From Bacteroidota bacterium (GTDB lineage: Bacteria; Bacteroidota; Bacteroidia; Bacteroidales; Prolixibacteraceae), in the NCBI GenBank assembly GCA_024278975.1, contig JAJRSD010000103.1, positions 1 through 33,879 of the forward strand: 33,879 nt of DNA, written 5' to 3'. Under the pieces are notes generated by a model, which was not told where the DNA came from, did no database searches, and saw only the letters and a program-made list of their open reading frames with translations. Within the stretch, counting starts at the first letter, position 1; each line of letters starts with the position of its first letter. Below, piece by piece: positions 1 to 9,406 of this stretch. The position numbers and the translations under genes were made by a program.

Positions 1-276
1 AACCGGCTGTACTGCATACGATCCCGAAAACATCAGATTATTTCGGAATGTACCATCCGGTTTAAATCTAAGCTGTTGTCTTGGTGGGTTTTCGTATCCC
101 AACTCAACGTATTCTATTACCGAGCCCTCAATAAGATCCTGGGGGATTCCAACTCCAGTCTCTTCGTCAATTATAGATCCGTAGAACTTAGCATTGGGAG
201 CGTCGTAATTATCGAGCTCGCACGAACTGACAATTGTTGCCAGTGCCACTAATATGTATATGATATTTCTTTTCAT
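1..276 (-). CDS. DUF3823-like lipoprotein of a Sus operon (3' end outside window)
   Basis: The first 92 codons of a secreted lipoprotein are visible; the rest lies beyond the left edge. Residues 1-19 form a lipoprotein signal (MKRNIIYILVALATIVSSC), with Cys19 as the likely lipidated residue. The mature part contains FYGSIIDEETGVGIPQD and then a stretch resembling the carboxypeptidase-regulatory-like fold of DUF3823 proteins. Such proteins are commonly the third gene after susC and susD and are thought to be surface glycan-binding lipoproteins. The start lies 18 bp after the susD stop, so it is probably co-transcribed. The family call rests on remembered similarity of the N-terminus and on position; the ligand is unknown. 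Confidence 0.75.
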   Translation of the reverse strand, partial: MKRNIIYILVALATIVSSCELDNYDAPNAKFYGSIIDEETGVGIPQDLIEGSVIEYVELGYENPPRQQLRFKPDGTFRNNLMFSGSYAVQPV

Positions 277-294
277 TTTGTATTTTTTAAGAAA

Positions 295-2187
295 TTAATA
301 TTGAGGATTCTGAATTAACCCATTGGAGCCAATACCCGGTATTGGTTTATAGTACCAAGCTGTTAAGAAAGTATGTGGATTTGTATTTAAAATGTTCTTT
401 CTTACAAAGATGTACTTCATTGTTCTTAAATCTAAAATTGGAACAAGAGAGTGTCGGTACGTGTTTGAAAATACAGTATGATATTCTCTTCTTCTGATCA
501 GATCCCAATACCTTTTATTTTCGAATGCCAACTCAACTCTTCTTTCGCGCAACACATTTTCCAATGTTAACGGAACATTCGTTTTATGAAATGCTCTATG
601 GCGAATATCGTTAATTGCTTTTTCAGCTAATGTAGCATCTCCGGTACCACTTTCAACTACTGCTTCTGCATAGTTGAGAAGCACCTCTGCATAACGAAAT
701 TCAATCCAATCGGTAGTCGAGTAGTTCCAACCCAACTTTGGCACATATTGTGAATTAAGGAATTTCCTAAAAAGAAAACCTGTTCGAGTGTAATTTCCAC
801 CCGCTGGATCAAACCCTGAATACAATTTTCCGGTTGAACCTCCATAAGTATAATATGTAGTTCCATTCACAGTTGTCATTGCCTTAGCTTCAATTACTGC
901 CTGCCCATTTGGTTTAATATATCCACCTTGAATAACAATTTTTGTATCTTTCCATATAGAACTTGGAAGAATAGTAGTGGCATGCAGGCGAGCATCTTTG
1001 TTGGCAAAAATATCAAGTGGACTATCAAACTCCAGATAAGTTCTGCTTTTATTATATCCATCGTAATTATTATAATTACCATCTTCAGTAGTAATAATTG
1101 GAGCATCCTGTCCGGGATTCGAATAATCTTCATAAATATCAACAAAGTCGATTGTAGGATTGAAGCGACCGGGGTGAGGCCAGGCTCCGGCAGTTTGTGC
1201 AGGGTTTCCCCAATTGTCCTGGTTACTACCTAAATTTGCACCTTCAAGAGTAAATCCTTTTAACATTATAACTTCATCGAAAGAGCGATTCGGGTCTTCG
1301 AACATCTCTCTGTAATTCTCCGCTGCTTCTTCTACACTTGCAGGATTAGCCTTATAAAGAGAGAAAGGTCCGTTTTTAATAATTTCTTCAGATGCACTTA
1401 TACACTCAGCATAATAGTGATTGGCGGCGGAAGCATCCATCCCCACCAGACCTGCATCTTTTGCATCGCCCGAAAGTGGAGCTCTATCCCAAAATTTGGC
1501 AACAGAAGCTGCATGAAGAGCTGCTCTTGATTTTAGTGCCAATGCAGCCCACTTCGTTCCTCTGCGTCTGTTTCCGTCCCCTTCGCCAAGCAGTGATGCA
1601 GCAAGATCGCAATTTTCGAGAACAAAATCCCATGTCTCCTTTTCTGTACTTCTGGGAACAAACATGGCAGTTGAGTCATTTACGTCGGCAATTTCAGTTA
1701 TAATTGGAACGCCCCCGTATCTTTTTGCTAATGCGAAGTATGTAAATGCACGCATAAATGCGGCTTCGCCTGTTAAGGCATCTTTCTCTTCCTGTGGAAC
1801 ATCTAAATCAGGAATAACACTAAACAACAAGTTAATATCCCTGTTTAGTTTATAGCCTTCGTTCCACCAGTAGAAGCTTCCTCCATGATCTATATCATCA
1901 CGTTGTGACCCGCATGCATCGTCGGTAATGATTATAGGAAATCCCCCATTATTGTTTGCATCACCAGTATTCCAACTTATTCCTTGAAAAGGAGTTGAGT
2001 TAAAGTCTTCTATAGGCATTTGATAGTACAATCCGGCCATAAATGTTTTTACACCGGCAGGACTTGAAAATAGATCGTTTGCACTTACTTTATCAGTTGG
2101 CTCTAGTTGAAGATAGTCATCATTGCAACTATTAAAACTGATTAAACTGATGAAGCCGATTATTAATAATTTTCTACTTAATTTCAT
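295..2187 (-). CDS. SusD/RagB family outer-membrane glycan-binding lipoprotein
   Basis: A 630-residue SusD-like lipoprotein, which caps the partner SusC barrel and binds oligosaccharide at the cell surface. The signal peptide ends in SFNSC, with Cys21 as the lipidation site, followed by NDDYLQLEPTDKVS, a typical SusD N-terminus. The helical repeat region has GEAAFMRAFTYFALAKRYGG near residues 140-160. The C-terminal part has FRYAEVLLNYAEAV and ERRVELAFENKRYWDLIRRR, both hallmarks of the family. Length is within the usual range. It starts 12 bp after the susC stop and is followed 18 bp later by the DUF3823-like gene, so the three form one operon. The substrate cannot be read from the sequence. 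Confidence 0.96.
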   Translation of the reverse strand: MKLSRKLLIIGFISLISFNSCNDDYLQLEPTDKVSANDLFSSPAGVKTFMAGLYYQMPIEDFNSTPFQGISWNTGDANNNGGFPIIITDDACGSQRDDIDHGGSFYWWNEGYKLNRDINLLFSVIPDLDVPQEEKDALTGEAAFMRAFTYFALAKRYGGVPIITEIADVNDSTAMFVPRSTEKETWDFVLENCDLAASLLGEGDGNRRRGTKWAALALKSRAALHAASVAKFWDRAPLSGDAKDAGLVGMDASAANHYYAECISASEEIIKNGPFSLYKANPASVEEAAENYREMFEDPNRSFDEVIMLKGFTLEGANLGSNQDNWGNPAQTAGAWPHPGRFNPTIDFVDIYEDYSNPGQDAPIITTEDGNYNNYDGYNKSRTYLEFDSPLDIFANKDARLHATTILPSSIWKDTKIVIQGGYIKPNGQAVIEAKAMTTVNGTTYYTYGGSTGKLYSGFDPAGGNYTRTGFLFRKFLNSQYVPKLGWNYSTTDWIEFRYAEVLLNYAEAVVESGTGDATLAEKAINDIRHRAFHKTNVPLTLENVLRERRVELAFENKRYWDLIRRREYHTVFSNTYRHSLVPILDLRTMKYIFVRKNILNTNPHTFLTAWYYKPIPGIGSNGLIQNPQY

Positions 2188-2199
2188 ATCTATTCAATT

Positions 2200-5100
2200 T
2201 TAAAAATTAATATCTACACCAAAGTTAAATGTTCGCAATAGTGGATAGGTCCATCCTGCGGAATAACCTCCAGCAGCAGATTCAGGGTCGAAAGGTTTAA
2301 CAAAAGGGTCGGCAAAAGTGTATAGGTTATTAACGTTTGTAAATAGCCTTATACTGTTAATTCCAACCTTACTAATAAAAGATTGATTAAACGTATAACC
2401 AAGTTCAACATTCTTTATACGAACGTAAGAGGCATCTCTTCTCCATGCATCACTTTCGGCATAAAGCATACCTATTTGCTTAATTTCCTGAATTCGCATA
2501 GCAGGCCATTCACCTTCCACCCATTCGCTTCCGGGATCGTATGGATCCGCTTTATGCCATCTGTCCATAAAATATGCAGGTATATTACCTTCGCCCCAAA
2601 ACATTGTTGTATAAGCGTGAGTATATCGCACTGTAAAGTTAGCAGCTCCTTGTAACAGAACATTAAGGTCGAAACCTTTCCACGATCCATTTAACGATAA
2701 TCCAAAATTCGTTCTGGGTGTTTCGTTATACATATTTGGAGAAATGTCGTTACCGTCAATTACGCCATCACCATTTAAATCTTCGTATTTAAAATCTCCC
2801 GGCATTTCATTCTTGTTGCCAAGCGAGCCATTCTGTACAGGTGCAAATAATATTTCCTCTTCATCTTGAAATTGACCTAATCTGTTATATGTCCATGCAA
2901 TGCCTTGCCAACGATCAGACTGTCTGCCTCTATATATCCCCCAGCTGCTTGTAAATTCTCCTTGTTCAACATAAACATTCATGGTTCGCGTAAAGTTTAC
3001 GTTACCCGAAATACTATAGTTAAAATCGCCAATTGTGTTTGCATGAATAAACGATAGTTCGAATCCTCGAACACGATCGCTGTTAAGATTTTCCTGAGGT
3101 AATGTTCCTCCAAAAGTGTTAGGTAAAGAAACATTTCTATAAGCAAGTAGTCCTGTTCTATCTCTTTGGTACCAATCGGCAGTAAAAGTAAGTTTGTTAT
3201 CAAAAAAGCCAATATCAAAACCAACGTCTTTTATTGTCGATTCCATCCATGTTAACTCTTCATTCACAAGAGCTGGTGTTGCTGCGCCATTTGTAAGAAC
3301 GCCATCAACATATTCCCATGTTCCTCCACCTGATGTAGAAAATCCCTGAACATATTGAAATGGGGCTCCGGCATCTTGTCCAATTATGCCATAAGAACCT
3401 CTAATTTTAAAATTAGACATCCATGAAAGATTATCTTTGATAAAATTCTCTTCAGAAACTCTCCATCCTCCTGAAACAACAGGAAAGAATCCCCACCTTT
3501 GGTCGGGGTGATATCTGTACGACCCATCGTATCTTCCGGCAAATTCAATAAGGTATTTGCCTTTATAGTTATAATTTAAACGGCCTAAATATGATTTAAA
3601 TCTTTGATGGCTTTCATTTCCCCACGATTGAGCATTTTCTTCTCCTGCCTGATCAATTTGCGCATTAGTGAAAAACTCATAATACTTAAATATTCCAGCA
3701 TATCTTCCCTTGGTCTCTTTTTGTTCGTAAACTAGGGTAGCACTGACATTATGATTTTCAGCAAAAGTTGTTTTATAATTAGCTATTGCCTGAAAAGTTA
3801 GAAGAGAAGAGTTACTATAATTATTACTAATACTTGAAGGTGCATTAAAACTAGTTGGCATGTACGTACTGTCAGCAACAGAATAATCATACAACTCATA
3901 ATCTGTACGTACGCCTTTACCTTGATAAAAACTTTGATCGAATGAGATAACACCCTTGAACTCGAGCCCTTCTAAAAAAGGTGCTTTATACGTTAGATTA
4001 AAAGCACTCTGATATTTACTGTCTTCATTAATTCCATAACCAGTTAAGTCGCTTTGAGCAATGGCCACGGGGTTCATAGATTGTCCGTCTTGCACCCGGT
4101 TCAGGTAGTCGGGATTGTCGTTGGCATAAACAGAAGAGGTTGGAAGCTGTGACACAGTACCTCTCCAGATACTAAATATTCCGTCGGCAGGAGAATTCCT
4201 TTCATCTGTAAACCCTGATAGATTAACATCAGCCGTCAAATTATCAGTTAGCTTTGCAGATACATTGGCTCTAAAATTAACCTTTTTGTAATTAATGTCT
4301 CCCGAATTTAAAAGTCCATTATCGGTAACATAACCCATATTGAAGTAGTAAGAAACTTTTTTACTGCCTCCCTCGGCTGACAGATTATACTCATTACGCA
4401 TCGAACTGTTTTTTAGTGTTTCGTCTGCCCAGTTTGTGCTTTCGTAACCCGGCCCTCCTGCTTGCCAAGCTGCAAGCTCTTCAGGTGTGTATTTTGGTGG
4501 AATTCCAGCACTTGCATAGGCATCAACTTGCAATTCAACATATTGAGCAGCATTAGCCATGTCGGGTATGTCGGTTGGTGACGAGAAACCTGTTGTAGCA
4601 CTAAACGTGAATCTGGTTTTACCTTCACCTCCTTTTTTTGTTGTTACAATTATTACTCCGTTGGCAGCATTCATACCATAAATTGCTGCTGATGCATCTT
4701 TCAATACCGAAATGCTTTCAATATCTTCAGAACGGAGTCTTTGGAAATCTCTCGAATCTCCCCTAACAATACCGTCAATAACATACAAAGGTGTTCCAAA
4801 ACCGCGTATGTTAATGGAATTATCGTACATCCCGGGCTCCGCACTATTCTGACGAATATTTAATCCGGCAACTTTTCCCTGAAGCTTTTGCGCCAAACTT
4901 GTTGAAGTTGTAGTCTGGATCTCTTCATTGTCAATACTTGAGATAGCTCCTGTGAGGCTCTTTTTCTTTTGAATACCATAACCAACTGCAATAACTTCCT
5001 CAAGTCCAATTGTTTCCGGTTCCATGTTAATATTGATATTAGATTGTCCATCAACATTAATTTCTTGGCTCTTCATACCAACGAAAGAGACTAAAAGAAT

Positions 5101-5319
5101 ATCAGTAGAGCCGGCTTTAATGCTAAAAGAACCGTCTGCATCAGTAATGGTCCCAACATTATCCGATCCCTTTATTAAAACAGTTACTCCTGGCAACGGC
5201 CCACTTTCGTCGTTAATTTGCCCTGTAATAACATTTTTTGTTTCCTGACCACTAACAACCAAAACGGTTAATTGAAGAAAAAATAGTGTAGTCAAGATTA
5301 GTAGAATTCTCCTTTTCAT
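2200..5319 (-). CDS. SusC/RagA family TonB-linked outer membrane receptor
   Basis: A 1039-residue TonB-dependent transporter that imports oligosaccharides with the SusD lipoprotein downstream. The N-terminus has a signal peptide ending near VVSGQ (about residue 25). A carboxypeptidase-regulatory-like domain follows at about 30-105 (GQINDESGPLPGVTVLIKG). The plug domain follows at about 110-230, with the SusC signature VIAVGYGIQKKKSLTGAIS and the run LKDASAAIYGMNAANGVIIV. The rest is a beta-barrel ending in FNFGVDINF, with a terminal aromatic residue as expected for barrel insertion. It is the first gene of the left operon. A promoter candidate and a LacI-type operator lie about 220-270 bp upstream. 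Confidence 0.97.
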   Translation of the reverse strand: MKRRILLILTTLFFLQLTVLVVSGQETKNVITGQINDESGPLPGVTVLIKGSDNVGTITDADGSFSIKAGSTDILLVSFVGMKSQEINVDGQSNININMEPETIGLEEVIAVGYGIQKKKSLTGAISSIDNEEIQTTTSTSLAQKLQGKVAGLNIRQNSAEPGMYDNSINIRGFGTPLYVIDGIVRGDSRDFQRLRSEDIESISVLKDASAAIYGMNAANGVIIVTTKKGGEGKTRFTFSATTGFSSPTDIPDMANAAQYVELQVDAYASAGIPPKYTPEELAAWQAGGPGYESTNWADETLKNSSMRNEYNLSAEGGSKKVSYYFNMGYVTDNGLLNSGDINYKKVNFRANVSAKLTDNLTADVNLSGFTDERNSPADGIFSIWRGTVSQLPTSSVYANDNPDYLNRVQDGQSMNPVAIAQSDLTGYGINEDSKYQSAFNLTYKAPFLEGLEFKGVISFDQSFYQGKGVRTDYELYDYSVADSTYMPTSFNAPSSISNNYSNSSLLTFQAIANYKTTFAENHNVSATLVYEQKETKGRYAGIFKYYEFFTNAQIDQAGEENAQSWGNESHQRFKSYLGRLNYNYKGKYLIEFAGRYDGSYRYHPDQRWGFFPVVSGGWRVSEENFIKDNLSWMSNFKIRGSYGIIGQDAGAPFQYVQGFSTSGGGTWEYVDGVLTNGAATPALVNEELTWMESTIKDVGFDIGFFDNKLTFTADWYQRDRTGLLAYRNVSLPNTFGGTLPQENLNSDRVRGFELSFIHANTIGDFNYSISGNVNFTRTMNVYVEQGEFTSSWGIYRGRQSDRWQGIAWTYNRLGQFQDEEEILFAPVQNGSLGNKNEMPGDFKYEDLNGDGVIDGNDISPNMYNETPRTNFGLSLNGSWKGFDLNVLLQGAANFTVRYTHAYTTMFWGEGNIPAYFMDRWHKADPYDPGSEWVEGEWPAMRIQEIKQIGMLYAESDAWRRDASYVRIKNVELGYTFNQSFISKVGINSIRLFTNVNNLYTFADPFVKPFDPESAAGGYSAGWTYPLLRTFNFGVDINF

Positions 5320-5538
5320 AATGATGTTTTTAATGATTTTATTATTTTTTTAAGGTTGAAGAATAAGGTAACTAAAAGTTTTTTTTTCATAAGCAGTAGT
5401 TTTTATTTTGTTTTTACAGTTAATTTCTATACCGCACTCTATATCTACATAAATTTTATATGCTTTTTGACTTCCTGAGCTACTGTAATTAGTACCAAAC
5501 AGCAAAGAATCATGCATATTGTTAAAAAAAATTAAAAT

Positions 5539-5570
5539 CAAAAGTAATCTGTTTTTTATAATAAACCAAA
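5539..5570 (-). promoter_or_regulatory. Candidate promoter of the left susC operon
   Basis: Read on the minus strand, TTTG (5567-5570) is followed after 20 bases by TACTTTTG (5539-5546). This matches the Bacteroidota primary promoter pattern TTTG-N19-TAnnTTTG with one extra spacer base. It would start transcription near 5532 and give susC a leader of about 210 nt, which is AT-rich and shows no recognisable riboswitch. It was found by eye; in AT-rich DNA a match can arise by chance, but its contact with an operator candidate strengthens it. Confidence 0.5.
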
Positions 5571-5586
5571 CTAAAACGTTTAAATT
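5571..5586. promoter_or_regulatory. Candidate LacI-family operator next to the susC promoter
   Basis: The 16-mer CTAAAACGTTTAAATT contains the perfect palindrome AAACGTTT with the central CG typical of LacI-family operators. It directly abuts the -33 box of the susC promoter candidate. A 15/16 copy on the same strand lies at 6107-6122, and a weaker one near 5820. The divergent LacI-type regulator at 6343-7392 is the obvious candidate to bind it. A position just upstream of -33 fits an activator or a polymerase-blocking repressor. Confidence 0.5.
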
Positions 5587-5819
5587 GTTTTGTTTTTTAT
5601 CAAAATATTGTTGATGCCTTATTGTGATAGCCCTTGTATCATTAGCATTTACACTGTTTAAAGATAAAATAAAAGCAAAATTGTTTCTACCATAATCTTT
5701 AATACATTTACTAGGTTCGATCTTAAATAAAAAGACTCCACATAAGCACTTGCGTGAGTTTATCTCGAAAATTAGCAAGAATGGTATTATAATAGGAATA
5801 TACTGCTGCGAATATTTTA

Positions 5820-5831
5820 TTAAACGATTTA
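5820..5831. promoter_or_regulatory. Weak candidate LacI-family operator (second site)
   Basis: TTAAACGATTTA has the central CG with AAACG on one side and keeps the core of the two stronger sites. It lies just beyond the end of the dehydrogenase remnant. It may be a third binding site or a chance match in AT-rich DNA. Confidence 0.25.
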
Positions 5832-5848
5832 AATAATTAGATCAGCTA

Positions 5849-6063
5849 TTAGCTTTCATTGAGTTTGCAAGCACTCTTTAATTGATGCTTTATATCAGTA
5901 TCAAATATTGAAACTCCTCTAACATTTTCAATCTGGATTATTCGTTGCCATCGTAGGTTTTTACTACAACCTGATATTTTTTTCGAGCATTCAGTGCATC
6001 AATAACCGCTCTGTTTGTATTCATAAAAACTACATCGTAACCAGAATGGATACTGATTTTCAT
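5849..6063 (-). pseudogene. Frameshifted N-terminal remnant of a mannitol/altronate dehydrogenase-family gene
   Basis: A minus-strand ORF of 41 codons (5938-6063) reads SGYDVVFMNTNRAVIDALNA and then RKKYQVVVKTYDGNE before a stop. After a frame change the sequence continues as RIIQIENVRGVSIFDTDIK down to 5849. Together these resemble the second strand and helix of the Rossmann domain in mannitol-1-phosphate 5-dehydrogenase and tagaturonate/fructuronate reductase proteins, where 'SGYEVVFVDVN...ALNARxxYxV' is typical. The glycine-rich NAD loop before it and everything after it are missing. It is too short to work, so it is a decayed gene. The family assignment is from remembered similarity. Confidence 0.55.
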
Positions 6064-6106
6064 GAAAATTTATTGCCATAGTAATTGTTTTCAACAACAA
6101 ACAAGA

Positions 6107-6122
6107 CTAAAACGATTAAATT
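6107..6122. promoter_or_regulatory. Candidate LacI-family operator upstream of the dehydrogenase remnant
   Basis: CTAAAACGATTAAATT differs at one position from the operator candidate at 5571-5586 and has the same orientation. Relative to the dehydrogenase remnant it sits about 45 bp upstream of the first ATG, the place expected for control of that lost gene. It is also about 235 bp upstream of the LacI gene start. Confidence 0.45.
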
Positions 6123-6244
6123 AATAATTTTACCAAGTATCCAATCAATAACTTTATCTGTGTTATATATAGTTGCACTATCTTTAAATAGAGTAACTAT
6201 TGTAACAGATTAGCTGTTAATCAGCAAAAAAATATGTTGCAATA

Positions 6245-6275
6245 TTTTAAACTGTTATAATATATTTTACATTTG
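6245..6275 (+). promoter_or_regulatory. Candidate promoter of the LacI-family gene
   Basis: TTTT (6245-6248; consensus TTTG) is followed after exactly 19 bases by TACATTTG (6268-6275), a full match to TAnnTTTG. The inferred leader before the regulator ATG at 6343 is about 60 nt. Confidence 0.5.
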
Positions 6276-6342
6276 TATAATATATTTTAGTTAAGGTATA
6301 GAATAAACTTAACTTCGTGTTAATTATCGATTTTTAGTATTT

Positions 6343-7392
6343 ATGAAAAAAACATCACTTAAAGATATTGCAAATAAATTAGGAGTTTCCATAACACTAG
6401 TTTCCATGGTACTAAACAATCAAGGAGATGAAAAAGGGATAAGCATAAAGACTCAAAAAAGAGTTAAGGAGCTGGCAAAAAAACTAAATTACAAACCAAA
6501 CCAGATTGCGAGAAGCCTTAGGTTAGGCAGTTCTAAAACGATTGGATTGATAATTGCCGACATTTCAAATGTTTTCTATTCTGAAATTGCAAAAAGTATT
6601 GAGAAACTTGCATCTGCAGAAGGGTATAACATAATATTTATGAACTCGGAAGAAGACCCCACAAAAGAAAAAGCGATGATTAGTTTTTTGCTCGACAGGG
6701 GAGTTGACGGTCTTATACTTTCCACCTCTTTTAAAGGCAGAGATGAAATACGTGAACTTAGGGACACCAATATACCTTTCGTACTTGTTGACAGGTATAT
6801 TCCAGGTGTAAAAACTAATTATGTGCTTGTTGATAATTATCAGGGAGCCTTTGATATGACAGAACATTTATTGTCCTTAAATTTATCTAAAATAGCTATC
6901 TTTAGTGTATCTCCTATGCACCTTACAACAATGAAACAAAGAATTGAAGGGTGTAAAGCAGCTTTGCGAAAACACGGATACCCGGTAAGTAATAAATTAA
7001 TTAAGGAGATACCCCACAAAAAGATTTCTGAAACGATGAAGCCACTTCTAAAAGACTTGATTCTCGACGAGAATATTCAGGCTATATTTTTCTTAAACAA
7101 TAAACTTGCAACAGCCGGGTTGGAGTTAATCAATAGTTTTAATCTTAGGATTCCGCAAGATATATCCATTGTTTCTTTTGATGATATTGATCTTTTTAAG
7201 TTCTCTTGTCCAACCATTACAGCAGTAAATCAGCCAAAAGCAGAAATTGGAAAGCGAGCTTTTGAAATTTTATTGAATCACATTCAAAACAAAGATACAG
7301 TTCTCGAAAAGCAACAAGTAATTTTACCTGTCGATTTAATAATACGAAATTCATGCGGCAACTCTTTAAAGAAGATTTTAAATAAAGCCTAA
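6343..7392 (+). CDS. LacI-family transcriptional regulator
   Basis: A 349-residue LacI/GalR-type regulator. Residues 3-60 are the LacI helix-turn-helix (SLKDIANKLGVSITLVSMVLN) and hinge helix (PNQIARSLRLGSSKTIGLI). Residues from about 62 onward form a periplasmic-binding-protein-like sugar-sensing domain, including FYSEIAKSIEKLASAEGYN and, near the C-terminus, ISIVSFDDIDLFKFSCPTIT. Length is normal for the family. It is divergent from the susC-susD operon, and operator candidates with the LacI-type central CG occur between them, so it probably controls that operon in response to a sugar. The effector cannot be inferred. Confidence 0.95.
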   Translation: MKKTSLKDIANKLGVSITLVSMVLNNQGDEKGISIKTQKRVKELAKKLNYKPNQIARSLRLGSSKTIGLIIADISNVFYSEIAKSIEKLASAEGYNIIFMNSEEDPTKEKAMISFLLDRGVDGLILSTSFKGRDEIRELRDTNIPFVLVDRYIPGVKTNYVLVDNYQGAFDMTEHLLSLNLSKIAIFSVSPMHLTTMKQRIEGCKAALRKHGYPVSNKLIKEIPHKKISETMKPLLKDLILDENIQAIFFLNNKLATAGLELINSFNLRIPQDISIVSFDDIDLFKFSCPTITAVNQPKAEIGKRAFEILLNHIQNKDTVLEKQQVILPVDLIIRNSCGNSLKKILNKA

Positions 7393-7644
7393 GTTGTTTA
7401 TAAGCAGAGCATGTTGGCAAATATTACACCAAGAGCTTTTCCCCCTCAACAGATAACTGATGCCCTCATTTATTACAATGAATCAATTTCCTTCCAGTTA
7501 AGGTAGAAGAAATATACTATAAGTAAGCCAAAAATATATGAAATTACAAGTCCGGTTAACTATTCGCTTATTCGTATCCCCTTCTACCAAATAGGTCATA
7601 GAAAGTTGTTGCAAAATATTTTTCTTTGCATTAAATTGGGTGGA

Positions 7645-7986
7645 TTATATCTTCAGGTTTTGGGGAAGCAGCTCGTCCAGCCTGTTTACTTTGTGGTGCG
7701 GTATTACTTCTAATACTTTTTTTAGCCACTCGAACGGGTTCACGTTGTTCTTTTTGCATGTCCCAAAAAATGAGTAGAACATTGCTGCCCTTTCTGCCCC
7801 ACGTGCCGAGCCTGCGAACAGGTAGTTCTTTCTGCCCAAAGCAATGGGACGGATTGCATTTTCCGCAAAATTATTGTCTATCTCCAACGAGCCATCTTTT
7901 AGGTAATTCATCAGTTTGTCCCATCGGGGAATGCAATATGCCGTTGCCTTGCCCATTGGTGATTTTGGCAGGGCGGTTTTGTAGTT
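7645..7986 (-). pseudogene. IS66-family transposase, C-terminal remnant
   Basis: The open frame reads LPKSPMGKATAYCIPRWDKL, then DGSLEIDNNFAENAIRPIAL, then GRKNYLFAGSARGAERAAMF, and ends LDELLPQNLKI. This is the conserved C-terminus of IS66 TnpC, including the last catalytic Glu (NNFAEN) and the NAIRP motif. Only about 114 codons remain; a complete TnpC has roughly 500. The frame ends in TGA at 7987-7989, about 25 bp before the end of the next transposase remnant. No tnpA or tnpB accessory genes and no clear IS66 terminal repeats were seen. An internal ATG (7954-7956) gives an apparent 103-residue protein, but it lacks most of the catalytic core. Confidence 0.85.
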
Positions 7987-8013
7987 TCAGAACTCCTGAC
8001 CCACCCCAAAGTG

Positions 8014-9297
8014 TTATGTCGCGATTTTATATTCGAGCGTCATATTTGTACCTGGATATTTCGTTTCTGTATCATTTAACAATTTGCAAATGCTTTCAAT
8101 AGCATTGTTCATTCTCGGGCTTGCTTGAGAATATAAGCTAACTATAAGTTTATTATTTTGGTAGTCAGGAATAATGTCTGCATGAGAGTTTATAATGCTT
8201 TTAACGATAGCCCTTTTTTCATTAATACTTTTGTTGTAATATTTAGAGAGCAAGTTGGCAAAGGAAGTTTCAGCCCTGAAACATATCATTTTAATTATAT
8301 TTTGAAAACGCTTGCTTTCAAGGTTTAGCTTATTGTATTTCATGTTCTCTGGCATATCATCTATTTTTATTTTATAGGGTACTTGTTTTCTTTTTACCAA
8401 TTCAATCTCTTCCTGATGTATTAAGTCCTCTAGCTCTTGGCTAACCGTTATTTGTTTTTTCAGGTATCTGTTTGTACTGTCAAGACCATCGTTAACGTTG
8501 TCTTCTTGCAACTTGAATAATTTGGCTCTTCTTCGGCTAATCTTTTCACGTATTTTCTTTAAGCGGTATGTTATATTATTGTACTCCGGGTTTACTACGG
8601 CAAAGTCTCCATTTATTTGTTCTACAGCATATTGCAGTAACCTATCAAAATTGTAATCTTGTCGCATATACTTAAAATAATTCTCTTGTGTCCAACGGGC
8701 GAACATATGTATGGCCACCATTGTCAATGACAGCTTTGTGTTTGTCGTTATCACACTTGTTTGGTGTTCTTTTGTGAGCCGCCTTATTTCCCGCATGGAC
8801 ACATTGTCTAATTCTTCTTGAGAGTATTTTGATGGGATTTTTTCTAATAGTGTTGGGATGATTTGTGTTTCGAGCATCTCTAAGAGTTTTTCATTTACTT
8901 GTCCTGTAATGTAGAAATATGGCATCCCCTCTTTGTTGTTGACCCAAAATTCCTGCATGCCGGGTAAACAAAGTTTTTGCCTTGCCACATGTTTCTTTCC
9001 CAACCTTGCTTTGTAACCGTTGTAAACCTGTACATGCCCATCTATGTAATAAAACTCGTTATCTTCACTGTGTGCCCACTTTTTTGCCAAATCGATATTC
9101 CATTCCCATGACTTTTTCTGAGTGGATATCTCTTTTAGTTTTGCACGTAAGCTCTTGGCTTCAGGCACACGGTCAAGCCCCATTATCTTACCAAATTCCC
9201 CCGGGCTGTGATGTTTTAATTGTTCGGGGTTTTTAATCCTTCGTAGATACATAAAGGCAATGAAAAGTATAATAAAGGAGAGGGAATAAGAACATTT
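8014..9297 (-). pseudogene. Putative DDE-type transposase, 5'-truncated
   Basis: The longest ATG-started frame (8014-9252) encodes 412 residues. It contains FYYIDGHVQVYNGYKARLG, then KKHVARQKLCLPGMQEFWVN, the pattern of a widespread family annotated only as 'putative transposase', in which YxDGHV...VARQ probably carries a catalytic Asp. The reading frame stays open upstream of that ATG and gives a plausible continuation (IILFIAFMYLRRIKNPEQL). It then meets TGA at 9298-9300. Relatives as I recall them have a further N-terminal region here, so this copy appears to have lost its 5' end. The C-terminal third is Lys-rich and probably helical. No terminal inverted repeats were identified. Confidence 0.6.
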
Positions 9298-9406
9298 TCA
9301 AAGGTATCAGTGTAAATACGTAATAAAAATTTGACGAATCTAAATTATTACAGTTATCAAATTAATAAATTCACGCCGGCGCTAAATAATCAATCAATTC
9401 GAAAAC

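Noticed and set aside
928-1233. Plus-strand ORFs inside susD and other ORFs opposite or overlapping long genes
   Set aside because: They lie wholly within well-supported genes, have low-complexity translations and no motifs, and are shadows of the true frames.
5350-5778. 142-codon minus-strand ORF upstream of susC
   Set aside because: It is rich in Lys, Asn, Ile and Phe with no motif, and it overlaps the susC promoter and operator candidates; it looks like AT-rich intergenic DNA that happens to lack stops.
7393-7644. Possible transporter remnant after the LacI-family gene
   Set aside because: Minus-strand frames give short hydrophobic stretches, but stops are frequent and no family motif could be recognised.
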